DNA of 64,000 bases from Obesumbacterium proteus (GCF_001586165.1 NZ_CP014608.1:2542001-2606000); one strand, 5' to 3'. Positions 53,092 through 62,444 are shown, counted from the stretch's first letter. Notes: a model not told the origin generated them from the sequence alone. Numbers and translations are program-made.

Positions 53092-53143
53092 GTGGGGCAT
53101 AAAGATTCGCGTCGGCGGTTAGACAACGAATAAAGAGGACGTT

Positions 53144-53446
53144 ATGGAACGTATTGAACTGAGCTATCCGGCAAGCGAAACGCTGCCGAACAAAGCATTA
53201 AGCGGGGTCGTCGGTTCCGGCGATATGGAAGTGCTGTTTGCGCCTGAACAGAGCGCAGGCACGCTGTCCGTGGTGATTAAAACATCGGTGGACGGCAGCG
53301 GTCTGCGTTGGCAACACCTGTTTGAGCGCTTGGCTAGCCTACGTACTTTGCCTGCGGGGCTTTTAGAGATTAATGATTTCGGTGCGACGCCGGGCGTGGC
53401 TCGCCTACGTATCGAACAAGTGTTTGAGGAGGCAACTCATGCGTAA
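53144..53446 (+). CDS. mdcC: Malonate decarboxylase acyl carrier protein
   Basis: MdcC is the 100-residue delta subunit that carries the phosphoribosyl-dephospho-CoA arm, attached to a Ser; Ser25 in GVVGSGDMEV fits the known site in Klebsiella. It is related to the citrate lyase carrier CitD, not to fatty acid ACP. It overlaps mdcD by 8 bases, with GAGGAGG inside its own end serving mdcD. Confidence 0.94.
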   Translation: MERIELSYPASETLPNKALSGVVGSGDMEVLFAPEQSAGTLSVVIKTSVDGSGLRWQHLFERLASLRTLPAGLLEINDFGATPGVARLRIEQVFEEATHA

Positions 53447-54305
53447 CGATCTCAGCTTTATCGAACTCAGCGCCCGTGAACGTGCGCGTCGTTTACTGGA
53501 TGCCGGTACTTTCCGTGAATTATTAGGCCCCTTCGAGCACATCACATCGCCGTGGTTAGAACCTCAGGGCATTGTGACGCAGGCCGACGACGGCATGGTG
53601 GTGGCTAAAGGCACCATTGAAGGCAAACCCGCGGTCGTGGTTGCGGTTGAAGGCGCTTTCCAAGGCGGCAGCATGGGCGAAGTGTCCGGTGCCAAAATGG
53701 CTTCAGCGCTAGAGCTGGCCGCGGAGGATAACCGCAACGGTATTCCAACGCAGGCTGTCTTGTTGCTAGAAACCGGCGGCGTGCGTTTGCAAGAGGCCAA
53801 TCTCGGTTTGGCGGCCATTGCGGATATTCATGCGGCGATTGTCGATCTGCGTCGCTATACGCCGGTAGTGGGCATTGTTGCCGGTACCGTTGGCTGCTTC
53901 GGTGGTATGTCGATTGCGGCCGCGCTGTGCAGCTATTTGATCGTAACGCGTGAAGCGCGCTTAGGACTCAACGGCCCGCAGGTGATTGAGCAGGAAGCGG
54001 GGATTGAAGAGTATGACTCACGCGACCGCCCATTCATCTGGAGCATGACCGGTGGTGACGTTCGTTATCGCAACGGTTTTGTTGATGTCGAAGTCCCTGA
54101 TGGCTTAAACGCGGTAAAACAGGCAATGAATCAGTGTATTGCCCGTGGTGTTCCTGAACAACATCGTTCAGATAAATTCGCCCAGTATCTGACCGCGCTG
54201 CAAGGATTCGATACTCGCCAACAGGCAACGACTGAACTGGCCGCCGAACTTTTCTCTCAGAATCATCTCTCTGCTAAAGACCGTTTACAGGAGGATCGCG
54301 CATGA
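53439..54305 (+). CDS. mdcD: Malonate decarboxylase beta subunit
   Basis: MdcD with MdcE decarboxylates malonyl-ACP to acetyl-ACP; it has the crotonase/carboxyltransferase fold. The 288-residue protein includes GGSMGEVSGAKMA and GTVGCFGGMSIAAAL (oxyanion loops). A longer frame starts at 53373 inside mdcC, but the ATG at 53439 has GAGGAGG 6 bases upstream. It overlaps mdcE by 4 bases. Confidence 0.95.
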   Translation: MRNDLSFIELSARERARRLLDAGTFRELLGPFEHITSPWLEPQGIVTQADDGMVVAKGTIEGKPAVVVAVEGAFQGGSMGEVSGAKMASALELAAEDNRNGIPTQAVLLLETGGVRLQEANLGLAAIADIHAAIVDLRRYTPVVGIVAGTVGCFGGMSIAAALCSYLIVTREARLGLNGPQVIEQEAGIEEYDSRDRPFIWSMTGGDVRYRNGFVDVEVPDGLNAVKQAMNQCIARGVPEQHRSDKFAQYLTALQGFDTRQQATTELAAELFSQNHLSAKDRLQEDRA

Positions 54306-55117
54306 GCACCTCAACAGCACACACCGCCAGCCGTGGCCGCTACTGGTTTTCCTTACTGACTCAGGGCGCCACTCAGCGCCAAGGGCAATGCGAATCGGTT
54401 AAAGTCGCCGATGGCGAAATTGATGGACAGGCCGCACGTTTTATCGCGGTGGTTCCAGATGCAAACAATCATTATCCGCGTGCGGTCAACGGCGAAGTCG
54501 GTCTGCTCGAAGGCTGGACGCTGGCACAGTTGGTGAGTGAGGTCGTCGAAGCTGACCAAGACAAACCACAGAAGCGCGCCATCGTGGCCGTGATTGATGT
54601 GCCAAGTCAGGCTTATGGCCGTCGCGAAGAAGCGTTTGGTATTCATCAGGCCTTAGCCGGTGCCGCAGGTGCTTACGCGAAAGCGCGTTTGGCGGGTCAT
54701 CCGGTGATTGGCTTAATCGTCGGTAAAGCGATGTCAGGTGCTTTCTTAGCGCACGGCTATCAGGCTAACCGTCTGATTGCGTTCAATGACGCGGGCGTCA
54801 TGATTCATGCGATGGGGAAAGAGTCTGCGGCGCGTATTACGCTGCGCTCCGTGGAGTCGCTGGAGAAATTAGCCGCGACCATTCCGCCGATGGCCTATGA
54901 CATTAAAAACTACAGCACGCTGGGCTTATTAGACCAACTGCTAGACATCAACGATCCGCTCAATGCCAGCGCAGACGATCTTGCTCGCGTGAACAACGTA
55001 CTGCGCGAGGCCATTGCCGATGCTCGCCAACAGGGCGTCGATCTCAGCAACCGCTTAGGCGCGCACAATCGCCAAAGTTCTTCTCTGGTTCGCAGCCGTA
55101 TGCGCGCCGAGTGGTAA
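54302..55117 (+). CDS. mdcE: Malonate decarboxylase gamma subunit
   Basis: MdcE (271 residues) pairs with MdcD to form the malonyl-ACP decarboxylase. Carboxyltransferase-fold loops are visible in GLIVGKAMSGAFLAHGYQ and VMIHAMGKESAARIT. It overlaps mdcD (ATGA). A hairpin without T tract (CGCTGGG/CCCAGCG, 55160-55193) in the gap to mdcF may process or attenuate the transcript. Confidence 0.95.
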   Translation: MSTSTAHTASRGRYWFSLLTQGATQRQGQCESVKVADGEIDGQAARFIAVVPDANNHYPRAVNGEVGLLEGWTLAQLVSEVVEADQDKPQKRAIVAVIDVPSQAYGRREEAFGIHQALAGAAGAYAKARLAGHPVIGLIVGKAMSGAFLAHGYQANRLIAFNDAGVMIHAMGKESAARITLRSVESLEKLAATIPPMAYDIKNYSTLGLLDQLLDINDPLNASADDLARVNNVLREAIADARQQGVDLSNRLGAHNRQSSSLVRSRMRAEW

Positions 55118-55290
55118 CGCGTTAAACACACTAAGACCGACCGTTAGTTTTAATTATAACGCTGGGAACGATGCAAATGTATCGCACCCAGCGAGTCTTC
55201 ACCTGCCCGCTAACGACTGTTTTATAAAAAGAAAATAACGTTTTAACTGAATTTTTCTGTAACGCTTTTTGTTTTTATACAAGGTGATTT

Positions 55291-56250
55291 ATGACATACG
55301 TAATTATTCACGCCCTCGCCCCAATCTTCGTCATCATGCTGCTCGGCTTTTATGCCGGTAAAGCCAAGATGGTCGATAACAAGAATGTTTCTCTGCTCAA
55401 TATCTTCGTGATGGACTTTGCTTTGCCTGCGGCGCTGTTTAGCGCCACGGTGCAAACGCCGTGGAGCGGCATCGTTCAGCAGTCTCCGCTGATTGTCGTT
55501 CTGGTATTAGGCATGTGGATCACCTATGCCGCCATTTACTTTATCTGCACCAAAGTCTTCAAGAAAACCCCACAGGACGCAGCGGTTCTGACGCTAACTG
55601 TGGCGTTACCTAACTACGCCGCGCTGGGCTTACCGATTTTAGGCAGCGTGTTGGGCGAAAGCTCTTCCACGTCGCTGTCGGTTGCGGTGGCTATCGCCTG
55701 TGGTTCCGTGCTGATGACGCCGTTCTGTCTGCTGATCCTCGAACGTGAAAAAGCGCGTGAGTCGGGTGCGATTCAGGGTTCAACGCTGACCATGCTGCCG
55801 GTTCTGATGTGGCGTTCGGTGAAAAAACCTATCGTGTGGGGGCCGCTGCTGGGGGTTGTGCTGTCAGCCATCGGTATTCACATGCCTGAAATGGTGCTGG
55901 CTTCAATCAAACCGTTGGGGCTGTCTGCCACGGCTTCGGCGCTGTTCCTGACCGGTGTGATCCTGTCTGCGCGTAAACTGCAAATCAATACCTGCGTGGT
56001 GCTGTCTAGCGTCACCAAGCTGCTGATTCAGCCTTTCATTGCGTGGGGTATCGTGTTGGCGATGGGCTTGCATGGCGATGTTGCCGTCACGGCCATTCTG
56101 ATGATCGCGCTTTCTGCGGGCTTCTTCGGTATCGTATTCGGCAACCGTTTCGGCGTGCAGTCTCCTGATGCTGAAGCCACGCTGCTGATAAGCTCCGTGC
56201 TGTGTATCATCACACTGCCGCTGTTTATTGCGCTGACCGCAGGAATTTAA
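55291..56250 (+). CDS. mdcF: Malonate transporter MdcF (auxin efflux carrier family)
   Basis: The 319-residue membrane protein has about ten helices of the AEC family, with LPNYAALGLPILG in the conserved crossover region. In Klebsiella mdc clusters MdcF of the same family and position is the proposed malonate uptake protein; transport of malonate is inferred from context. It is 173 bases from mdcE and 13 from mdcG. Confidence 0.88.
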   Translation: MTYVIIHALAPIFVIMLLGFYAGKAKMVDNKNVSLLNIFVMDFALPAALFSATVQTPWSGIVQQSPLIVVLVLGMWITYAAIYFICTKVFKKTPQDAAVLTLTVALPNYAALGLPILGSVLGESSSTSLSVAVAIACGSVLMTPFCLLILEREKARESGAIQGSTLTMLPVLMWRSVKKPIVWGPLLGVVLSAIGIHMPEMVLASIKPLGLSATASALFLTGVILSARKLQINTCVVLSSVTKLLIQPFIAWGIVLAMGLHGDVAVTAILMIALSAGFFGIVFGNRFGVQSPDAEATLLISSVLCIITLPLFIALTAGI

Positions 56251-56263
56251 ATAAGGAATCCGT

Positions 56264-56893
56264 ATGTTACGCCCGCATGACCTGATTTGGATTAACAACG
56301 CACAGTCACTGACTACGCAAGACACCATGCCGGAGTGGGTGACGCAGCAGTGGCGCACATCATTGCCATTGGTGGTGCGACGCGATGTTCAAGACGGCGG
56401 GCGTATTCCAGTTGGGATCCGTGGCATGAAGCGCAGCCAGCGTGCGGCGGGGTGGGTCGATGAGCAAAGCGTGGTGCGATGCGTCACGCCGGAGTCGTTA
56501 ATCGCCGATCCTATCGCGTTACTGCAATCTTCTTTTGTTTCCCTGCCTCCGGTTCAGGTGCTGATTATGCTGATGCAGACGCCGTGGCCGTGGGTATGGG
56601 GCGTGACAGGAAGCTGCGGTTACGCCTTAGCGACGGATATTCCGGTGATGCATACCGATAGCGATCTCGATTTAGTGGTGCGCTGTCCGCAAAAAATAAC
56701 TGCGGAAGAATTGGCGCACTTTGCCGAACGCATTGCTCAGGTTCAGCTCCCGTGCCGAACCGACGTTCAAGTTGAAACCCCACTCGGGGCTTTTGCTCTG
56801 ACAGAATGGCTACGCGATAAGCGCGTCATGCTGAAAACGTCAACCGGACCGGTGTTAACCCGCGATCCGTGGTTGCCGTCAGAGGAGGCATAA
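56264..56893 (+). CDS. mdcG: Malonate decarboxylase holo-ACP synthase (phosphoribosyl-dephospho-CoA transferase)
   Basis: MdcG transfers the prosthetic group onto MdcC. The 209-residue protein has a nucleotidyltransferase-like centre WGVTGSCGYALATD and DSDLDLVV (metal-binding Asp pair). Its stop overlaps the mdcH start by one base (TAATG). Confidence 0.92.
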   Translation: MLRPHDLIWINNAQSLTTQDTMPEWVTQQWRTSLPLVVRRDVQDGGRIPVGIRGMKRSQRAAGWVDEQSVVRCVTPESLIADPIALLQSSFVSLPPVQVLIMLMQTPWPWVWGVTGSCGYALATDIPVMHTDSDLDLVVRCPQKITAEELAHFAERIAQVQLPCRTDVQVETPLGAFALTEWLRDKRVMLKTSTGPVLTRDPWLPSEEA

Positions 56894-57825
56894 TGAAGGT
56901 CTTATTTACTTTTCCCGGTCAAGGGCCGCAGCGCCCTGCGATGCTGCATGACTTACCTGATAATGCTATTTCACGCTCGCTCATTGAACAGGCTAATATC
57001 GCGTTAAACGAAGACGTGTTGGCGCTAGACAGCGCCTCATCGTTGCAAAGAACGCGTGCGGTTCAGCTATGTTTACTGATCGCGGGCGTTGCCTACGCCA
57101 GAGAGCTTCAGACGGCGGGAGTTCAGGCTGATTTCGTTAGCGGCCTGTCTATTGGTGCTTTCCCCGCGGCGGTGGTTGCGGGTGCGTTGGATTTCTCGGA
57201 CGCCGTGCGTTTAGTCGCCCTACGCGGTGAGCTGATGGAAAATGCTTATCCTACGGGTTTTGGCCTTTCTGCCGTTGTCGGTCTGAATTTGAATCAGCTA
57301 GAACCGCTGATTGCCGAGGTGAATTCGCCGGATTTGCCGGTTTATTTAGCCAACATCAACGCCGAAGAACAGTTTGTGATTGCCGGTAGCGAAGCCGCTA
57401 TGCAGCAGGTAATGACGCTGGCGCGGGCCAAAGGCGCGCATAAAACGCAGCGTCTGGCGGTTAGCGTTCCTTCGCACTGCGCGCTGTTGCTGGAGCCCGC
57501 ACACCAGTTGGAGCAGGCGATGCAAAACGTGGTGCTACAACGACCGAACATTGCTTATCTCAGCGGCAGCACGGGGCGCGTGTTATGGCAACCCGAACGC
57601 ATTGCCGACGACTTGGCATTCAATATGTCGCGCACCGTGCGTTGGCATGAAGCCATGGTCGCGGCCTATGAGCGAGAAGTGCGTCTGGCAATTGAAATGC
57701 CGCCGGGTGCAGTACTTACAGGCTTAACCCGAAAAGTGATGGAGCAGGGGGAAGCGCTTTCGCGCTGCCAACTTGGCTTGAAATCTGTCACTGATATTGT
57801 GGCTCGCTATCAGAAACAGGCTTAA
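56893..57825 (+). CDS. mdcH: Malonate decarboxylase epsilon subunit (malonyl-CoA:ACP transacylase)
   Basis: MdcH loads malonyl onto the carrier protein to start the cycle. The 310-residue protein has the acyltransferase fold of FabD: TFPGQGPQRPAM at the start, the nucleophile Ser86 in GLSIG, and the His in VPSHCALL. The ATG at 56893 has GAGGAGG upstream. It ends 4 bases into the convergent mdcR. Confidence 0.94.
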   Translation: MKVLFTFPGQGPQRPAMLHDLPDNAISRSLIEQANIALNEDVLALDSASSLQRTRAVQLCLLIAGVAYARELQTAGVQADFVSGLSIGAFPAAVVAGALDFSDAVRLVALRGELMENAYPTGFGLSAVVGLNLNQLEPLIAEVNSPDLPVYLANINAEEQFVIAGSEAAMQQVMTLARAKGAHKTQRLAVSVPSHCALLLEPAHQLEQAMQNVVLQRPNIAYLSGSTGRVLWQPERIADDLAFNMSRTVRWHEAMVAAYEREVRLAIEMPPGAVLTGLTRKVMEQGEALSRCQLGLKSVTDIVARYQKQA

Positions 57826-58745
57826 CTGAATGAAGGATGGGCGCGTGCGTACATGCGTCCTTCTGCGGTAAGCGCGAGCAGGTTAGGATCTTGTTCTCGG
57901 CTACGTGCAAATACCAAGGCAATGGTCTGACGCATCTGATATTCATTGCACAGCGGCAGTAGTTTTACGCTGCTTTCATACACGTTTTTCATTCGGCCTG
58001 GGATCAGCGTATAGCCCACGCCAGCCTGAACCAGACTGAGCATCGAGAAAATATCGTTGACTCGGGTAACGATGTCCGGCTCGAAACCGGCTATTTGAAA
58101 TGCCTCGCTAAAGCCATGATAGGTGGCAAATCCTTCCGCTAAGGCAACGAATTTCTCGCCTCGATAATCCCGCAAATCTGCCAAACCGGGTTTCACCAGC
58201 GTTGATGAGGCGGGTGCCGCAAGAAAAATATCGTCTTGAAACAGCGGCACGGTTTCGAATAACTGTTCGTTTACTTGGCTATCGGAAATTGAAATCAGAA
58301 TGGCGTCGAGCTGCTGGTTTTCGAGCTGCTGTAATAAATCCTGATTCGAACCCATGGTAAGGCTGATTTCCACTTCTGGGCGGCGCAGCTTAACGCCCAT
58401 GATGAGCTTTGGAATGGTTTCCAACGTCAGCGAATACATGGTGCCAATTTTCATCCGCTGCTGGCCAAATCCAGCGGCAATGCGCGTTTCTTCGATGCCT
58501 TTCTGGGCAAGCTCCACCAAGTCGCGGGCATATTCCGCCAGCGTGTGTGCGGCCGGAAGCGGTAATAAATTCCGTCCTTTATGCACAAATAGCGGGCAGC
58601 GAAAACCTTCTTCCAGCGTGTGTAACGCTCTATGCACGCTCACACTGCTTAACCCCAGTGATTCTGCTGCGCGGGTAATATTCTCTTTTTCCATGAAAGC
58701 TAAAAAGATTTCTAATTTTCGCAGAGTTATTTCGCTGTCGATCAT
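57822..58745 (-). CDS. mdcR: LysR-family regulator MdcR
   Basis: MdcR (307 residues) has the LysR helix-turn-helix (ENITRAAESLGLSSVSVHRALHTLEE) and an effector domain. Its place at the end of the mdc genes, convergent with mdcH and overlapping it by 4 bases, matches Klebsiella MdcR, the malonate-responsive activator. The tail-to-tail overlap suggests the two transcripts interfere. Confidence 0.9.
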   Translation of the reverse strand: MIDSEITLRKLEIFLAFMEKENITRAAESLGLSSVSVHRALHTLEEGFRCPLFVHKGRNLLPLPAAHTLAEYARDLVELAQKGIEETRIAAGFGQQRMKIGTMYSLTLETIPKLIMGVKLRRPEVEISLTMGSNQDLLQQLENQQLDAILISISDSQVNEQLFETVPLFQDDIFLAAPASSTLVKPGLADLRDYRGEKFVALAEGFATYHGFSEAFQIAGFEPDIVTRVNDIFSMLSLVQAGVGYTLIPGRMKNVYESSVKLLPLCNEYQMRQTIALVFARSREQDPNLLALTAEGRMYARAHPSFS

Positions 58746-58922
58746 TATGCCGCCACATATAAACTTACCAATATTAGGGAATACTTTAGCAAAATAAGTG
58801 ATTTATGTTTGGCAAAAAGACAGCTTCGAAAAATTAAAACAAATTCAGTCCGAACCCAATCAGGGCGCGGCTTATAGAGGTAAAATAATTCCTATTTTTT
58901 CTGTACTTTTGTGGGAGCGTTC

Positions 58923-58928
58923 TATACT
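58923..58928 (+). promoter_or_regulatory. -10 element of yohC, RpoS-like
   Basis: CTATACT (C before TATACT) is the type favoured by RpoS; no -35 match is present. It lies 61 bases before the yohC ATG. Confidence 0.4.
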
Positions 58929-58988
58929 GAAAGTGAGGGGAAAATGTGAGTGAGCGTGATTCCCTCGATAGACGTCAGGGGGTGTGTC

Positions 58989-59579
58989 ATGAGTAACCAT
59001 GTTTGGGGACTGTTATCGCATCCGGCACAGGAGTTCCGGCAAATACGGCAGGAAAATGAGTCGGTATCGCATATCTATACTCACCATGTGCTGCTGATGG
59101 CTGCTATTCCTGTCATCTGCTCTTTTATCGGTACCACCCAGTTTGGCTGGGATTTCGGCGGAGACCGCGTTTTTAAAGTTATGCCGATGACGGCGTTAGC
59201 CATTGCAGTTGTGTTTTACGGCTTAATGCTCGCCGCGGTTGGTTTTGTTGGTATGGTCATTCGCTGGATGGCTCGGGAATATGAAAACTGCCCGAGTTTA
59301 AATCAATGTATTGTGTTTGCGGGCTACGTCGGTACGCCCATGTTTATTAGCAGTATCGTATCAATATATCCGATGGTATGGCTGTGCATGCTCACTGTTA
59401 TTGTTGGTGTATGTTATAGCGGGTATTTGTTGTATCGCGGTATTCCGAATTTCCTCGGTATCACTGAAGGTCAGGGGTTTATATTTTCTGGCTCCACCTT
59501 TGCAATAGGCGTTTTGGTACTCGAGCTGTTATTAGGGATTACCGTTATCATGTGGGGCTATGGTTCACATATTTTCTAG
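58989..59579 (+). CDS. yohC: Yip1-family inner-membrane protein YohC
   Basis: The 196-residue protein has five hydrophobic segments and aligns with E. coli YohC (195 residues) from the start (HVWGLLSHPAQE) and through YTHHVLLMAAIPVICSFIGTTQ. The function is unknown. The frame opens at 58950, but the ATG at 58989 matches E. coli. Confidence 0.92.
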   Translation: MSNHVWGLLSHPAQEFRQIRQENESVSHIYTHHVLLMAAIPVICSFIGTTQFGWDFGGDRVFKVMPMTALAIAVVFYGLMLAAVGFVGMVIRWMAREYENCPSLNQCIVFAGYVGTPMFISSIVSIYPMVWLCMLTVIVGVCYSGYLLYRGIPNFLGITEGQGFIFSGSTFAIGVLVLELLLGITVIMWGYGSHIF

Positions 59580-59636
59580 CCCTGCGGTGTTCAACGCGGT
59601 AGAAGTGAAAATCGTTTTGTTAATGTCCACCTAGCA

Positions 59637-59665
59637 GGCGCTGAAGTTTATCTTCAGCGCCTTTT
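59637..59665. terminator. Rho-independent terminator between yohC and yajD
   Basis: GGCGCTGAAG-tttat-CTTCAGCGCC is a perfect 10-base stem followed by four T, serving yohC. Confidence 0.9.
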
Positions 59666-59729
59666 CCTTTTTATATTTCAAACCGCAGAACGGCAATTTG
59701 AACTATGAAGGAAAATAGAGCGCGGTCGC

Positions 59730-60074
59730 TTATTTCTTATTCAGCATGGCTTTAAGATCGGCAAACGGATTATAGGTGGCTTCACCTACGTCTTTTTGCG
59801 CATCTTCACCCGCAATCACGGTTGAACCGTATTGGTCGGCTTCGGTGTATTTTGAGTGCTCGTGGTCGTGGCAATATAAACACAGAAGCTCCCAGTTGCT
59901 GCCGTCTTCTGGGTTATTGGTGTGATCGTGATCGATATGATGCACCGTTAATTCACGCAGATTGGAGTACACAAATTCGCGCGAACAGCGGCCGCACACC
60001 CACGGATAGATTTTAAGCGCTTTTTCGCGGTAGCCAGTTTCTAAACGGGCATAGTTCTTAGGGATAATGGCCAT
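59730..60074 (-). CDS. yajD: HNH-domain protein YajD
   Basis: The 114-residue protein has the HNH nuclease motif: two Cys pairs (CGRC, CLYC) and HHIDHDHTNNPEDGSNW. It is almost identical to E. coli YajD (115 residues). Biological substrate unknown. An in-frame TTG at 60083 is rejected in favour of the ATG at 60074. Confidence 0.92.
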   Translation of the reverse strand: MAIIPKNYARLETGYREKALKIYPWVCGRCSREFVYSNLRELTVHHIDHDHTNNPEDGSNWELLCLYCHDHEHSKYTEADQYGSTVIAGEDAQKDVGEATYNPFADLKAMLNKK

Positions 60075-60165
60075 CGGGGACAAACCTTAACAAGACTGAG
60101 GGATATTTGCCTATAGTAGGCGAAGTCGCGGCTCAGGCCAATCTTTGGCAGAAATTATGAGCGAA

Positions 60166-60264
60166 CTATGAGCGAACATAGATAATAATTCCGGCCAGAA
60201 TCACTCCGCCAACGCCGCCCAGAGTTAATAGTGCCATTCCGGCGATGATTGCTTTTTTCAGCAT
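60166..60264 (-). CDS. yohO: Small membrane protein, YohO-like
   Basis: The 32-residue product MLKKAIIAGMALLTLGGVGG continues with a hydrophobic end, a single membrane span. AGGAG lies 7 bases before the ATG. The GGVGGVILAG core resembles the GGIGGVMLAG of E. coli YohO as I recall it, and E. coli yohO also lies beside the osmF-yehYXW operon. Function unknown. Confidence 0.65.
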   Translation of the reverse strand: MLKKAIIAGMALLTLGGVGGVILAGIIIYVRS

Positions 60265-60459
60265 GATTATTCTCCTAAATACAATTGCGCCGATTATACC
60301 CCGCAGCAGGCTTTGTCTCTAACCATTTTGTAACATTCAAGTCACTTTTCTGGTGGTTTATATATTCATTATCGAAATAAAAACTAATTTTTTAGTATTT
60401 AGTGGAATTTAAAGTTTCAGGAATACTGAGCCACATCGGATTTAGGGAGTGGCTTATTG

Positions 60460-61545
60460 ATGACATCAGCAACCAGCAAAACGCGAACTTCGCACTATCT
60501 GCATGCCGAGCAGAAAAACCGTATTCGTTTATGGCAACGCCAATGGCTGTGGCGCAGCGAGCTTCCAACGTGGTGCGTGCTGATCGCCGTGTATGGCGGA
60601 TGGGCGCTGGTGGTTTGCCACTGGCAGTCGCTTGGCAAAGCCGTGGGAACTCCGCTGCTGATACTCATCGCGTGCTGGTATATGTCATTACAACATGAGC
60701 TTATCCATGGGCATCCAACGCGCTGGCCGCGTGTGAACCAACTGCTTGGGCTTTTACCGTTGGCGGTTTGGTATCCCTATGGCGTTTATCGAGACTCTCA
60801 TTTAGCCCACCACAACGATGACTCTTTAACGCATCCGCTGGAAGATCCTGAGTCCTACTATTTTGCCGAGTCACGCTGGCAGCATTCATCGGCGTTGTGG
60901 CGCGGCGTTATTGCGTTTCGAAATACCTTTTTTGGTCGCATCTTGCTGGGCCCCGCGCTGGGGATTGGCGCACTGCTTAAAAATGAGTTTATGGAAATAA
61001 TTCACGGCGATAGTAAAAAAATTGCCATGTGGTTGATTCATCTTTCATTGCTGGCGTTAGTGCTCTGGATCGCCCAACTCGCGGGGATTTCAGCGTGGTG
61101 GTATCTACTGGCGGTGAGCTATCCGGCCTTAGGGCTTGCCATGGTTCGCTCGTTTTACGAGCACCGTGCGGTGGACGAACCCTCAGCCCGTTCTATTATT
61201 AATGAAGCGGCATGGCCTTGGCGGCTGCTTTTTCTCAATTTGAACTATCACATTGTTCATCACGATTTGCCGGGATTACCGTGGTATGGATTACGTAAAG
61301 CCTATCTGGCAGACCGCACCGAGTATCAACAGCGCAATCACGGATTTGTGGTGCAGGGCTATTCGCAATGGTGGCGGAACTATGCGTGGCGCTCTGTTGA
61401 AGTGACTCAGCATCCTTTAATGGGGCGAGAAGAAAAAGGCTTAACCGAGCTTTCAGATGCAAACAAACACAATAACAATGATGAGGAACCGTTATGGCAG
61501 GAAATGTATTTATCGGACGTAAGATTCTGGCATCTTTGGCGTTAA
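60460..61545 (+). CDS. Membrane fatty acid desaturase-like protein
   Basis: The 361-residue membrane protein has three His boxes of the di-iron desaturase/hydroxylase family: HELIHGH, HLAHHND and HIVHHD, with hydrophobic segments between. The acyl or lipid substrate is unknown. GGGAG lies 10 bases before the ATG; a TTG at 60457 is an alternative start. Its last 52 bases overlap the osmF coding region in another frame, which is unusual and suggests coupled translation. I know of no such gene at this place in E. coli. Confidence 0.8.
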   Translation: MTSATSKTRTSHYLHAEQKNRIRLWQRQWLWRSELPTWCVLIAVYGGWALVVCHWQSLGKAVGTPLLILIACWYMSLQHELIHGHPTRWPRVNQLLGLLPLAVWYPYGVYRDSHLAHHNDDSLTHPLEDPESYYFAESRWQHSSALWRGVIAFRNTFFGRILLGPALGIGALLKNEFMEIIHGDSKKIAMWLIHLSLLALVLWIAQLAGISAWWYLLAVSYPALGLAMVRSFYEHRAVDEPSARSIINEAAWPWRLLFLNLNYHIVHHDLPGLPWYGLRKAYLADRTEYQQRNHGFVVQGYSQWWRNYAWRSVEVTQHPLMGREEKGLTELSDANKHNNNDEEPLWQEMYLSDVRFWHLWR

Positions 61546-62426
61546 TGGGCGCGGTGATGTGCACGGCACAGGCGGCCGATGCGGTTACGGTGGGCTCTAA
61601 AATTGATACCGAAGGTTCTTTGTTGGGCAATCTCATTGTGCAAACCTTGGACGCAAACGGCATTAAAACGGTGAACAAAACCCAGCTTGGCACCACTAAA
61701 GTTTTACGTGGGGCGATAGCCGCGGGAGAAATTGATATTTACCCTGAATATACCGGCAACGGGGCTTTCTTCTTTGCCGATGAAAAAGATCCTGCGTGGA
61801 AAAATGCCCAGCAAGGCTATGAAAAAGTGAAGCAGCTCGATTTGGCCAAAAACCAAATTGTCTGGCTGACGCCAGCACCGGCTAACAATACGTGGAGCAT
61901 CGCGGTGCGCAACGACGTCGCGCAGCAAAATCATCTGGAGTCGTTAGAGGATCTAGGTAAATGGCTGAAGCAGGGCGGTAAATTTAAGCTGGCCGCATCG
62001 GCTGAGTTTATCGAACGTCCTGATGCGTTACCGGCCTTTGAAACGGCCTATGGTTTCAAATTGGATCAAGATCAGCTGCTGTCATTAGCCGGTGGTGATA
62101 CCGCGGTGACAATCAAAGCGGCCGCGGAGCAAACGTCGGGTGTTAACGGCGCGATGGCGTATGGCACCGATGGCCCCGTAGCCGCGTTAGGTTTGAAAAC
62201 GCTCAGCGATCCTAAAGGCGTGCAGCCAATCTACGCACCAACGCCAATCGTGCGTGAAGCGACGCTGAAAGCACATCCCGAAATCGCGACCGTGCTGAAA
62301 CCGGTATTTGAATCTCTTGATGGCCCAACGCTGCAAAAACTGAACGCCAAAATCGCCGTTGATGGGCAAGACGCAAAGAAAGTCGCAGCAAAATATTTGA
62401 AAGATAAGGGCTTTGTTAAGTCTTAA
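61494..62426 (+). CDS. osmF: Periplasmic binding protein OsmF
   Basis: OsmF (YehZ) is the solute-binding protein of an ABC importer of the glycine-betaine type. The 310-residue protein has a signal peptide (to AQA) and the OpuAC-like domain: VGSKIDTEGSLLGN, GEIDIYPEYTGNGAFFF, LAASAEFIERPDALP, AYGTDGPVAALGL. It aligns over its length with E. coli OsmF (305). GAGGA lies 7 bases before the ATG, inside the desaturase gene. Confidence 0.94.
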   Translation: MAGNVFIGRKILASLALMGAVMCTAQAADAVTVGSKIDTEGSLLGNLIVQTLDANGIKTVNKTQLGTTKVLRGAIAAGEIDIYPEYTGNGAFFFADEKDPAWKNAQQGYEKVKQLDLAKNQIVWLTPAPANNTWSIAVRNDVAQQNHLESLEDLGKWLKQGGKFKLAASAEFIERPDALPAFETAYGFKLDQDQLLSLAGGDTAVTIKAAAEQTSGVNGAMAYGTDGPVAALGLKTLSDPKGVQPIYAPTPIVREATLKAHPEIATVLKPVFESLDGPTLQKLNAKIAVDGQDAKKVAAKYLKDKGFVKS

Positions 62427-62444
62427 GTCAATACCCCCTCCCAA

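Noticed and set aside
56028..56358. Antisense frames over mdcF
   Set aside because: Shadow frames of a G+C-rich membrane gene; no start signal or family resemblance.
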